Assembly (NCBI GenBank): GCA_964505725.1
Contig: CAZDJK010000018.1
Span: 1 to 11,456 of the forward strand
Reading direction: 5' to 3'
Source of the DNA: CAVRJC01 sp964505725
GTDB taxonomy: Bacteria > Actinomycetota > Acidimicrobiia > IMCC26256 > DASPTH01
DNA length: 11,456 nucleotides
This document shows, piece after piece, positions 1 to 6,843 of the stretch. A program made the position numbers and the translations under genes. Numbering within the stretch: the first letter of the stretch is position 1; every line of letters starts with the position of its first letter. The notes under the pieces were generated by a model. It was not told the DNA's origin. It was given only the letters and a program-made list of their open reading frames with translations, and ran no database searches.

Positions 1-1391
1 CGGCGGAGATCGGCGAACCGGTCGGCGATGCCAGGCTTCACGATGTCCTTCAGGTAGATCACGCCGAGCGCGCGCGGCGGGTGCACCGCGCCGTTGTTAC
101 GCGACTCCGCGACCACGAGCGGCGTGCCTCCCTGCGCCGCGATCGAGTCGACGGTGTCGCCGAGCTCCGCCGGCACCGTGCCCCCCTGCTCCTCCACCCA
201 CCGACGCACCGAGTCAGCGGCGCCCTTGCGCACCCTGACGCTCTCGAAGTCGACGCCGCTCATGCGGGTCTGCGCGGTGAACGGCACGAGCTCGGCGCCC
301 ACGAGCTCGCGCTCGCGGAGGCCGTAGCGCTCCTTGGCCAGCACCACGATGGAGCGTCCCTCGGGCGTCTCGTCGGCCAGGCTCGAGAGCTGCGCGGCGT
401 CGGCGAGCTCCTGCTCGGTCACGCCGTCGACCGGGATGAACGCGTCGGCCTGCCGGTTGCCGAACGTGATGGTCCCGGTCTTGTCGAGCAACAGGGTCGC
501 GCAGTCGCCGGCGGCCTCGACCGCGCGGCCGCTCATCGCCAGCACGTTGCGCCGCACGAGCCGGTCCATCCCCGCGATGCCGATCGCCGAGAGCAGGGCG
601 CCGATCGTGGTGGGGATGAGACACACGAGCAGCGCCACCAGGATGACGACGGGCTGCTCCGCGTCGGCGAACATCGCGAATGGCTGCAGCGTGACGGTGG
701 CGAGCAGGAAGATGATCGTGAGGCCGGCAAGAAGGATGTTCAGCGCGATCTCGTTCGGCGTCTTCTGGCGCGACGAGCCCTCGACCAACGCGATCATCCG
801 GTCGATGAACGTCTCGCCGGGCCGGGCGGTGATCTTGACCACGATCTGGTCGGAAAGGACGCGTGTGCCGCCGGTGACCGCCGACCGGTCACCACCCGAC
901 TCGCGGATCACCGGTGCCGACTCACCGGTGATGGCCGACTCGTCGACGCTCGCGATGCCCTCGGTGATCTCGCCGTCGCTCGGGATCATCTCGCCCGCGC
1001 TCACGACCACCTCGTCGTCGAGGTCGAGGGCGGTGCTGGGCCGGTCCTCGATGCTGCCGTCGGCTCGGCGCACGTGCGCGACGGTCTCCGAGCGCGTCTT
1101 GCGGAGCGTGTCGGCCTGAGCCTTGCCGCGACCCTCGGCGATCGCCTCGGCGAAGTTGGCGAACAGCACGGTGAACCAGAGGAAGAGGGCCACGAGGCCC
1201 GTGAACACGTTCTGGTCGGTCGACGACGAGCCGAGATCCTTGAAGAAGAGCACGGTCGTGAGCACCGACCCGACGCCCACCACGAACATCACCGGGTTGC
1301 GCATCAGCACGCGCGGATTGAGCTTCACGAAGCTGTCGACGACTGCTCGGCGCACGATCTCCGGTTCGTCGAGCTTCTGGTCGCGGGCCAT
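1..1391 (-). CDS. kdpB: Potassium-transporting ATPase subunit B (KdpB), 3' end cut by window edge
   Basis: This is the P-type ATPase catalytic subunit of the KdpFABC high-affinity K+ importer, which hydrolyses ATP to drive K+ through KdpA in the cytoplasmic membrane. About 463 residues are visible; the reading frame is open to the left edge, so the end of the nucleotide-binding region and the last membrane helices are missing. Visible landmarks, in order, are an N-terminal membrane pair, the actuator motif ITGES, a membrane segment with the CLIPTTIG motif typical of KdpB, and the phosphorylation motif DKTGTIT with its aspartate at residue 303. The start was chosen at 1391 because a GGAGG sits 8 bases upstream and the N-terminus (MARDQKLDEPEIVRRA) fits the family. 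It begins 15 bp after the kdpA stop, so it is in the same operon. kdpC is expected beyond the left edge. Confidence 0.97.
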   Translation of the reverse strand, partial: MARDQKLDEPEIVRRAVVDSFVKLNPRVLMRNPVMFVVGVGSVLTTVLFFKDLGSSSTDQNVFTGLVALFLWFTVLFANFAEAIAEGRGKAQADTLRKTRSETVAHVRRADGSIEDRPSTALDLDDEVVVSAGEMIPSDGEITEGIASVDESAITGESAPVIRESGGDRSAVTGGTRVLSDQIVVKITARPGETFIDRMIALVEGSSRQKTPNEIALNILLAGLTIIFLLATVTLQPFAMFADAEQPVVILVALLVCLIPTTIGALLSAIGIAGMDRLVRRNVLAMSGRAVEAAGDCATLLLDKTGTITFGNRQADAFIPVDGVTEQELADAAQLSSLADETPEGRSIVVLAKERYGLRERELVGAELVPFTAQTRMSGVDFESVRVRKGAADSVRRWVEEQGGTVPAELGDTVDSIAAQGGTPLVVAESRNNGAVHPPRALGVIYLKDIVKPGIADRFADLR

Positions 1392-1406
1392 GTCCGACGC
1401 CTCCAG

Positions 1407-3119
1407 TCAGAGCTTGAGCTGCTCGACAATGGGGCCGAGCGCGAGGACGGGCAGGAAGGTGAGTGCCGCGACGATGGCGATGGTGCCGATCACGAGCACG
1501 ACGAAGAGGGGGGTGTCGGTCGGGAATGTGCCGACCGAGGCCGGGACGTGGCGCTTGCGAACCAGCGATCCGGCGATCGCGAGGGTCGGGATGATGAGGA
1601 AGAACCTCCCGAACAGCATCGCGATGCCGAGCATCGTGTTCATGTAGCCGGTGTTCGCGTTGAGGCCGGCGAACGCCGAGCCGTTGTTGTTGGCTGCCGA
1701 CGTGAACGCGTAGACGAGCTCGGTGAAGCCGTGCGCGCCGGGGTTGAAGATCGACGTGTTGGTCACCGAATCCACGAAGGTGGAGATGGCGACGAAGGAG
1801 AGCACGATCGCCGGCATCACGAGGATGTAGACCGCGACCAGCTTCACCTCGGCGGCCTGGATCTTCTTGCCCAGGTACTCGGGTGTTCGGCCCACCATGA
1901 GCCCGGCGATGAACACGGCCAGGATCACGAGGATCAGGAGGCCGTTGAGCCCGACGCCCACGCCGCCCGGGCTGATCTCGCCCAACTTCATGTGGATCAG
2001 GCAGGTCATCCCGCCCGCGGGCGTGTAGCTGTCGTGCATGGAGTTGACCGAGCCGTTCGACGTCCCGGTCGTGGACGCGCACCAGAGCCCCGACGAAGCG
2101 GGGCCGAACCGGACCTCCTTGCCCTCGGCGTTGCCCCCCGGGGACGTGGCGGTGACCGCCTGCGTGACGCCGCGGGAGTCGAGCCGCGGGTTCCCGCCCA
2201 CCTCGAGGAAGATCGCGGTGAGGCTAAACCCGAGCCAGATGATGAACATGACCGCGAACACCGCGTAGCCCTGCCGCTTGTCCTTCACCATGCGGCCGAA
2301 AGTGAACGCGAGCGCGAACGGGATGATCAGGATCGCGTAGAGCTCGAGGAAGTCGCTCAACGACGTCGGGTTGGAGAACGGGTGAGCAGAGTTGACGTTG
2401 AAGAAGTCGCCGCCGTTGGTCCCGAGCTGCTTGATCGACTCCATGCTCGCGTTCGGGCCGCCCGGGATCTTCTGGGTGGTACCGGCGATGGTGTGCACGG
2501 TGGTGAAGCCGTGCGTGTTGTCGATCACGCCGGTCGCGACGAGCACGATCGCGAACACGAACGCGATGGGGAGCAGGATGCGGAAGGTCGTCCGCACCAG
2601 GTCGACCCAGAAGTTCCCGACGGTCCGCTGGCCGGCTCGCGACAGCCCACGGATGAGTGCCGCCATGACCGCCATGCCCGCCGCCGCCGACACGAACTGC
2701 TGCACCGTCAGCCCGGCCATCTGCGTGAGATGGCTCAGCGTGGTCTCCCCGGCGTAGCTCTGCCAGTTCGTGTTGGTGACGAAGCTCACGGCGGTGTTGA
2801 ACGAGAGCGCGGGAGCCACGCTCACCATGTCGGTCGGGTTGAACGGCAGCGAGCTCTGGACGCGCTGGATCACGTAGAGCAGGAGGAACCCGACGACGCT
2901 GAACGCGATCAGCGACAGCGCGTACACGTTCCAGCGCTGCTCGCGCTCCTCGTCGATCCGGCACACCCGGTAGATGAAGCGCTCGACCGGGCCGAAGACG
3001 CGGTCGAGCCGCGACGGGCCGCCCTCGTACACGTTCGCCATGAACTTGCCGAGCGGCGGTGCGGTGACGCCGATCAGCACGATCAGGGCGATGAGCTGCA
3101 CCCACCCCGCGAGACTCAT
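1407..3119 (-). CDS. kdpA: Potassium-transporting ATPase subunit A (KdpA)
   Basis: KdpA is the K+-binding, channel-like subunit of KdpFABC, related to the Trk/Ktr potassium channels. The 570-aa product is close to the usual length of about 557 and has around ten hydrophobic segments. Family signatures include VSFVTNTNWQSYAGE near residue 100, TNGG at 234-237, VNSMHDSYTPAGG, the helix block GRTPEYLGKKI and FTSAANNNGSAFAGL; these correspond to the four repeated pore loops. One oddity is that the second pore motif reads TNGGDFF, with Asp238 where the E. coli motif has a third glycine. The start at 3119 overlaps the kdpF stop by one base (TGATG), and no clear Shine-Dalgarno precedes it, so translation is probably coupled. 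The frame stays open upstream to 3257, but that would overlap kdpF and add a non-homologous Arg/Gly/Pro-rich leader. Confidence 0.97.
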   Translation of the reverse strand: MSLAGWVQLIALIVLIGVTAPPLGKFMANVYEGGPSRLDRVFGPVERFIYRVCRIDEEREQRWNVYALSLIAFSVVGFLLLYVIQRVQSSLPFNPTDMVSVAPALSFNTAVSFVTNTNWQSYAGETTLSHLTQMAGLTVQQFVSAAAGMAVMAALIRGLSRAGQRTVGNFWVDLVRTTFRILLPIAFVFAIVLVATGVIDNTHGFTTVHTIAGTTQKIPGGPNASMESIKQLGTNGGDFFNVNSAHPFSNPTSLSDFLELYAILIIPFALAFTFGRMVKDKRQGYAVFAVMFIIWLGFSLTAIFLEVGGNPRLDSRGVTQAVTATSPGGNAEGKEVRFGPASSGLWCASTTGTSNGSVNSMHDSYTPAGGMTCLIHMKLGEISPGGVGVGLNGLLILVILAVFIAGLMVGRTPEYLGKKIQAAEVKLVAVYILVMPAIVLSFVAISTFVDSVTNTSIFNPGAHGFTELVYAFTSAANNNGSAFAGLNANTGYMNTMLGIAMLFGRFFLIIPTLAIAGSLVRKRHVPASVGTFPTDTPLFVVLVIGTIAIVAALTFLPVLALGPIVEQLKL

Positions 3120-3208
3120 CAGAACCGCTCGGGGAAGAGGAGCGCCGCCACGAGGTAGACCCCGAGCAGAACCGCGAGCACGAGACCGGCGATGTTCTCG
3201 CCGCTCAC
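3119..3208 (-). CDS. kdpF: KdpF, small subunit of the potassium-transporting ATPase
   Basis: This is a 29-residue hydrophobic peptide with one membrane span (GLVLAVLLGVYLVAALL) ending in the FPERF tail typical of KdpF (the family ends in xPExF). KdpF is a lipid-like stabiliser of the KdpABC complex and is 29 residues in E. coli as well. It starts with GTG at 3208. That GTG overlaps the upstream gene's stop by four bases (GTGA), and its own TGA overlaps the kdpA ATG by one base. A weak GGGA lies about 7 bases upstream of the GTG. The call rests on length, hydrophobic profile, tail motif and position directly before kdpA. Automatic gene callers could easily miss it because of its size and GTG start. 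Confidence 0.9.
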   Translation of the reverse strand: MSGENIAGLVLAVLLGVYLVAALLFPERF

Positions 3209-3387
3209 CGCGGGGTCCCGACCGCCTCGGCGGCCCCGGCGGGCTCGCCCGGCCCAACGGCTTCCGGCGTCCCGATCTCGAGGTCCGACGCCTCGTCGGG
3301 CCCGATGATGCGCTCGCACCCGTGCACGAACGCCACGCACAGCCCGAAGAACGCGAAGACCCCGATCACCACGAAGAAATCGGCCAT
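3205..3387 (-). CDS. Small single-span membrane protein leading the kdp operon
   Basis: This is a 60-aa protein with an N-terminal hydrophobic span (about residues 4-21, FFVVIGVFAFFGLCVAFV), then HGCERI, then an acidic, Pro/Gly/Ala-rich tail of about 30 residues. I do not recognise it as a named family. From memory, comparable short proteins with one span followed by a CER-type motif occur ahead of kdpF in other bacteria, but I could not check this. It is the first gene of the kdp operon and its stop overlaps the kdpF GTG by four bases, which argues that it is expressed and possibly interacts with the Kdp complex. No good Shine-Dalgarno is seen; a candidate -10 box ends 5 bases before the ATG, so the message may be leaderless. 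Confidence 0.75.
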   Translation of the reverse strand: MADFFVVIGVFAFFGLCVAFVHGCERIIGPDEASDLEIGTPEAVGPGEPAGAAEAVGTPR

Positions 3388-3392
3388 GCCCC

Positions 3393-3421
3393 TGGATACA
3401 CACCGTCGCCCGGCGAATCAA
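3393..3421 (-). promoter_or_regulatory. Candidate kdp operon promoter (leaderless)
   Basis: Reading the minus strand, TTGATT (3421-3416) and TATCCA (3398-3393) are separated by exactly 17 bases. The -10 box ends 5 bases before the ATG at 3387, which would place the transcription start at or next to that ATG. The -35 box is flanked directly upstream by 11-bp direct repeats. The last base of the -10 departs from the usual TANNNT pattern, as can happen at activated promoters. This is inferred from pattern only. Confidence 0.45.
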
Positions 3422-3464
3422 GCGTCTTGTCGCCGTCTTGGCGCGCCGGTCGGGATTCTTGACG
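3422..3464 (-). promoter_or_regulatory. Phased 11-bp direct repeats upstream of kdp (candidate KdpE-type operator)
   Basis: On the minus strand three similar 11-mers occur: CGTCAAGAATC (3464-3454), CGCCAAGACGG (3443-3433) and CGACAAGACGC (3432-3422). Two are directly adjacent and the third is set off by 10 bases, so the repeat phase is 21 then 11 bp. The shared core is CGnCAAGA. The last unit abuts the candidate -35 of the kdp promoter. OmpR/PhoB-family regulators, which include KdpE, bind tandem direct repeats of about 11 bp in this position. No kdpE gene lies in the window. Confidence 0.5.
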
Positions 3465-3498
3465 CGCCAGGGAACCCCAACCCCCGCAGATTTGGGGG

Positions 3499-3552
3499 GC
3501 GTCAGCCACCCGTCAAAGTCGCGGGTCTCGGCGTCAGGAAGGCGTTAAGACC
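3499..3552 (+). promoter_or_regulatory. Second set of phased direct repeats, upstream of the DUF4118 gene
   Basis: On the plus strand four units begin at 3499 (GCGTCAGCCAC), 3510 (CCGTCAAAGTC), 3531 (GCGTCAGGAAG) and 3542 (GCGTTAAGACC), giving spacings of 11, 21 and 11 bp. The shared core CGTCA/CGTTA(A) matches the core of the minus-oriented repeats on the kdp side (CGTCAAGA). The cluster points toward the plus-strand gene and ends 2 bases before its candidate -35 box. The likely reader is an OmpR-family response regulator acting on both divergent promoters; this is inferred from layout. Confidence 0.5.
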
Positions 3553-3553
3553 G

Positions 3554-3582
3554 TTCCGGAAGCGGGCGCCGAGGCGTACAAC
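3554..3582 (+). promoter_or_regulatory. Candidate promoter of the DUF4118 gene (leaderless)
   Basis: TTCCGG (3554-3559) and TACAAC (3577-3582) are separated by 17 bases, and 6 bases separate the -10 from the ATG at 3589. There is no Shine-Dalgarno between them, so the transcript would start at the ATG. Both boxes are poor matches to consensus, which fits a promoter that needs the activator sites directly upstream. The layout mirrors the kdp promoter on the other strand. Confidence 0.4.
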
Positions 3583-3588
3583 CGAAGC

Positions 3589-4374
3589 ATGACCAGTACT
3601 GCCCAATCGAGGAGATGGCGGCCCGACGACCGCCTGCAGGCGGTCGGGCTCGCCATCGCGGGGCTCGGGCCCCTGCTCGTCGCCGGGGTGTTCGTGCCGC
3701 TGCGGGAGCACACCGAGGTGAGCTCCAACATGGCTCTCGTGTTCGTGATCATCGTGGTCGCGGCTGCCGCCGAGGGTGGTCGCGTCGCGGGCGCCGCGGC
3801 GGCCATCGTCTCCACGATGTTCTACGACTTCTTCTTCACCCGGCCGTTCGAATCGCTGAAGATCGACAGGGCCGAGGACATCATCACGACCGTCTTGCTG
3901 CTGGTGATCGGCCTCGTGGTCGCCGAGCTCATGGGCCTCGCGCAGCGCAGCCGCGTCCGGGCGGAACAGCAGCGCGACCAGGAGCAGCGGGTCCGCCGGG
4001 TCGCCGCGCTCGCCGCCGCGGGCGCGCCGATCGACGAGCTCGTGCACACGGTCGAGCGCGAGCTGGCGGGCCTGCTCGGCCTCCAGGAGTGCCGCTACGA
4101 GGCGCGCGGCGCGAACGAGCACCTACCCCTCATCGCCCGCACCGGGGCGATCGAGGGCGGACGGCGTCGCTGGGTCGGCACCGAGCTGTCGCTGCCGGCC
4201 GAGGGCGCGGAGATCCCCGTGGTCGGCCGGGGCCGGCCGATGGGCCGGATCGTGCTCGTGCCCGACTGGGAGGTCGGGGTGTCGATCGACGAACGCGCGA
4301 TCGCGGTGACGCTCGCGGATCAGCTCGGCGCCGCGCTCGCGTCCGAGGCGCCGCTCGGGCAAACCGGCACCTGA
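3589..4374 (+). CDS. DUF4118/GAF-like membrane protein, KdpD sensor core without kinase
   Basis: The 261-aa product resembles the middle of the K+-responsive sensor kinase KdpD. Residues about 19-117 contain four closely spaced hydrophobic segments with the DUF4118 landmark FYDFFFTRPF. A charged, probably helical linker follows (about 118-140, rich in Arg/Gln/Glu), then a GAF-like domain to the C-terminus that includes VGRGRPMGRIVL. The N-terminal KdpD and universal-stress domains and the C-terminal histidine kinase (H-box, ATP-binding domain) are absent, and the gene ends with a normal TGA at 4372-4374, so this is a compact form rather than a visible truncation. It is divergent from the kdp operon across 201 bp of repeat-bearing DNA. 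It is probably a membrane sensor or accessory in K+ response; how it would signal without a kinase is unknown. Confidence 0.85.
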   Translation: MTSTAQSRRWRPDDRLQAVGLAIAGLGPLLVAGVFVPLREHTEVSSNMALVFVIIVVAAAAEGGRVAGAAAAIVSTMFYDFFFTRPFESLKIDRAEDIITTVLLLVIGLVVAELMGLAQRSRVRAEQQRDQEQRVRRVAALAAAGAPIDELVHTVERELAGLLGLQECRYEARGANEHLPLIARTGAIEGGRRRWVGTELSLPAEGAEIPVVGRGRPMGRIVLVPDWEVGVSIDERAIAVTLADQLGAALASEAPLGQTGT

Positions 4375-4575
4375 TCGCCTGCCTTCGCCCGAGGGGCTGC
4401 CTCGAGCAGACCACCGCCGGGCAGGATTGAGGGCGAAGCGGAGGGTCTTTACGAAATCTCTGCGCGCTTGCCGGCGGAATTACCGCGTTCTTGGCCGCCG
4501 TGGTCGGCGCGCGTCTCTAGGCTCGATCTCGAGCGTGGCGCACGACGAGTCGCTCCGGAGGCTTCGGGGGCGTCG

Positions 4576-5001
4576 ATGAACGAGGTACGAATCATCGCGA
4601 TCGCGGGGGGATTCCTCACTCTCGCGGCGCTCGCCTGCGCTCCCCTTTACCTGTCCTGGGCCGCGCGCCTTCGGTGGACCGTCGCGGCGCAGTGCTTCGA
4701 CCTCGCGTTCGGTGTCGGCACGACGACGCCGCTCGATCTGCGCCAGGTGACGCTCGTCCAGCTCGACCCGCGACCCGACGGCGCGCTGCTGCGCGTCGTC
4801 GAGATCGGCAGATCGGAGATGGAATCCCAGTCGTACGAGTTGCCGGCGCCGCTGACGCCCCAGCTGGAGTTGACGCTGCAGGAGTGGTGCTCGCTGCGCA
4901 CTCCGATGTTGCTCTACGTCCGACGGGACGGCGTCGCGACCCTCGCAGGTCCCTCGACCGGGGTCGGGAACCTCCATCCGGCCACCGCGCCGGTCGCGTG
5001 A
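4576..5001 (+). CDS. Hypothetical membrane-anchored protein in an ABC transporter operon
   Basis: This 141-aa protein has a hydrophobic N-terminal segment (about residues 5-28, IIAIAGGFLTLAALACAPLY) that could be a signal anchor, followed by a mostly beta-like soluble domain and a Gly/Ala/Pro-rich tail. I do not recognise the family. The ATG at 4576 was chosen because the hydrophobic segment begins there and purine-rich sequence precedes it (GGAGG at 4557-4561, GGGGG at 4566-4570). The frame is open back to 4468, but the added part looks non-coding. A TAGGCT (4518-4523) might be a -10 box, without a convincing -35. The stop lies one base before the ATG of the ABC ATPase, so the two are co-transcribed and possibly function together, for example as an accessory to the transporter. 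Confidence 0.7.
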   Translation: MNEVRIIAIAGGFLTLAALACAPLYLSWAARLRWTVAAQCFDLAFGVGTTTPLDLRQVTLVQLDPRPDGALLRVVEIGRSEMESQSYELPAPLTPQLELTLQEWCSLRTPMLLYVRRDGVATLAGPSTGVGNLHPATAPVA

Positions 5002-5002
5002 C

Positions 5003-5986
5003 ATGACAGCTGGAGGCGTGGTCGCGGAACAGCTCACGAAGCGGTTCGGGGAATACACGGCGGTCGATGCGATCGACTTCACCGTCGCGCCCGGCACCGT
5101 GGTCGGCCTGCTCGGGCCGAACGGCGCTGGGAAGACGACTTCGATTCGGATGTTCACCACGCTCCTGTTGCCGGACAGGGGCCGGGCCACGGTGGCCGGC
5201 TTCGACGTGGTCACGCAGGCGCACGAGGTCCGGTCGGCCATCTCGCTGACCGGCCAGTACACCGCGGTCGACGACGATCTCACCGGACACGAGAACCTCA
5301 CGATGATCGGGGTCCTGTGCCGGTTGCCGCTCCGCCGCGCCCGGGCCCGCGCCGGTGAGCTCCTCGAACGTTTCGGGTTGAGCGCCGCGGCCGAGCACCT
5401 CGTGCGGACCTACTCGGGCGGGATGCGCCGCCGGCTGGATCTCGCGGCGAGCCTGATGGTGCCGCCGACAGTGCTGTTCCTGGACGAGCCGACGACGGGC
5501 CTCGACCCACCGAGCCGGCTCGAGCTCTGGGACGTCGTCCGCGACCTGCGCAGCGACGGCACGACGATCCTCCTCACCACGCAGTACCTCGAGGAGGCCG
5601 ACCAGCTCGCGGACCGCATCAGCGTGATCGACGCGGGCCGCATCATCGCCGACGGCACCGCCGACCAGTTGAAGGACCTCGTCGGGGGTGACGTACTCGT
5701 CGTCAACCTTGCGGAACGCGGCACTGCCTCCCGCGCGGCCAAGGCGCTGGCCGACGCCTTCGAGCTGGACGGCCGGGAGCCCCATGCCGACGACGACAAG
5801 GGCTATGTGACCTTCCCCGTCGGCACGCTCGAGCTGTCGCCGTTCGCCGCCGGGCGCGCGATCGAGGAGCGAGGGTTCCGGGTTGCGGACGTCACCCTCC
5901 AACGACCGTCGCTCGACGACGTCTTCCTCGCGCTCACTGGTCATGGAGCGAGTGACGTGCACTACCAGATCGACGGTGAGCCGTGA
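5003..5986 (+). CDS. ABC transporter ATP-binding protein, DrrA (daunorubicin resistance) type
   Basis: This is the ATPase subunit of an ABC-2 exporter, cytoplasmic and paired with the permease downstream. All nucleotide-binding motifs are present: Walker A GPNGAGKT (38-45), Q-loop Gln85, signature YSGGMRRRLDLA (from 137), Walker B VLFLDEP (157-163) and the D-loop. The switch position reads LLTTQYLEEADQLA, with Gln in place of the usual His, which is typical of DrrA-like proteins. The C-terminal segment ends in LQRPSLDDVFLALTG, another DrrA-family hallmark. At 327 aa the length is normal. It starts one base after the preceding gene and its stop overlaps the permease GTG by four bases. Substrates in this family are often hydrophobic drugs, antibiotics or lipids; the substrate here cannot be read from the sequence. 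Confidence 0.93.
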   Translation: MTAGGVVAEQLTKRFGEYTAVDAIDFTVAPGTVVGLLGPNGAGKTTSIRMFTTLLLPDRGRATVAGFDVVTQAHEVRSAISLTGQYTAVDDDLTGHENLTMIGVLCRLPLRRARARAGELLERFGLSAAAEHLVRTYSGGMRRRLDLAASLMVPPTVLFLDEPTTGLDPPSRLELWDVVRDLRSDGTTILLTTQYLEEADQLADRISVIDAGRIIADGTADQLKDLVGGDVLVVNLAERGTASRAAKALADAFELDGREPHADDDKGYVTFPVGTLELSPFAAGRAIEERGFRVADVTLQRPSLDDVFLALTGHGASDVHYQIDGEP

Positions 5987-6801
5987 CAACTTTTGACGCC
6001 GCCGCGCGCCTCCCTGTCCGGTCGACGGCGCCGCCGCCCCGAGTGGTCTTCGACGTGCTGGTGCTGGCGTGGCGCAACCTCGTGAAGTTCTCACGCAATC
6101 GCCGTCTGATGGTGCTGTCGACCATTCAGCCGGTCGCGCAGCTCGTGCTGTTCGCGTTCGTCTTCAATGGCATCGCACACGTCCCCGGACTCACCTATCG
6201 CGAATTCGTCGTGCCCGCCGTGTTCATCCAGACCGTCGTGCTCGCGGCGATGCGGACGGGCGTCGCGGTCGCCGACGACCTCGACACCGGGATGATCGAC
6301 CGATTCCGTTCCCTGCCGATCGCGCGTGCCGCGGTGCTGGTCGGGCGCACGGTGAGCGACACGTTGCGCCTCGCCCTCCAGACCGTCCTCCTGGTCGTGA
6401 TCGCGCTCGGCATCGGGTTCCGCTTCCACGAGGGCTTCCTTCAGGCGTGCGGTGTGATCCTCGTCGTCGTGGCCTTCGGGCTCGCGTTCACCGCGTTCGC
6501 GGGATGGATCGGCCTCCGCGTCGGCGATCCGGAGACGGCACAGACGGCGCTTCTCGTCCCGGTTCTCCCGCTCGTGTTCACGAGCTCGGCGTTCTCCCCG
6601 GTGAACCGGCTCCCCGGCTTCATGCAACTGATCGCGCGGTGGAACCCCGTCACTTCGGCGGTCGACCTCGCCCGCTCGCTCGCGATCGGTGGACCGCTTC
6701 TCGTGCCGTTCCTCCACTTCGTCCTCTGGGTGACCGGCATCACGGTCGTCTTCACCTACCTTGGCGTGCAGCGCTACCGGCGGGCGGCCGCAGGCGACTA
6801 A
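5983..6801 (+). CDS. ABC-2 type transporter permease, DrrB-like
   Basis: This is the 272-aa membrane subunit that forms an exporter with the preceding DrrA-like ATPase. After a roughly 30-residue cytoplasmic N-terminus there are about six hydrophobic segments. The coupling region GMIDRFRSLPIARAAVLVGR and the later FTSSAFSPVNRLPGFMQ and RWNPVT stretch are characteristic of DrrB/ABC-2 permeases. The GTG start at 5983 overlaps the ATPase stop (GTGA), so translation is coupled and stoichiometric expression is likely. No further gene follows in the operon; a tRNA lies 42 bp downstream. Confidence 0.92.
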   Translation: MTTFDAAARLPVRSTAPPPRVVFDVLVLAWRNLVKFSRNRRLMVLSTIQPVAQLVLFAFVFNGIAHVPGLTYREFVVPAVFIQTVVLAAMRTGVAVADDLDTGMIDRFRSLPIARAAVLVGRTVSDTLRLALQTVLLVVIALGIGFRFHEGFLQACGVILVVVAFGLAFTAFAGWIGLRVGDPETAQTALLVPVLPLVFTSSAFSPVNRLPGFMQLIARWNPVTSAVDLARSLAIGGPLLVPFLHFVLWVTGITVVFTYLGVQRYRRAAAGD

Positions 6802-6843
6802 CCCGCGCGCCTCGCCGTTCGCTGCGCGCGACACTGTCCCGAC

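Noticed and set aside
81..3158. A 1025-codon uninterrupted plus-strand frame opposite kdpB, kdpA and kdpF
   Set aside because: It is antisense to three clearly homologous genes, and its product is a low-complexity Arg/His/Asp/Glu-rich string. Long antisense frames are a usual by-product of strong GC third-position bias.
3120..3257. N-terminal extension of KdpA to a start at 3257
   Set aside because: It would overlap all of kdpF and adds an Arg/Gly/Pro-rich leader with no membrane character. The ATG at 3119 matches the KdpA N-terminus and the kdpF stop overlap.
3475..3497. CCCCAA...TTGGGG as a terminator or RNA hairpin between the divergent genes
   Set aside because: The stem is only 6 bp with an 11-base loop and no U-tract on either strand, and it lies between two divergent promoters where no transcript needs ending.
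4375..4575. A gene or terminator in the 201-bp gap after the DUF4118 gene
   Set aside because: Only a short GCGG-AATTA-CCGC hairpin (4474-4486) and a possible -10 TAGGCT at 4518 are visible; neither is convincing on its own.
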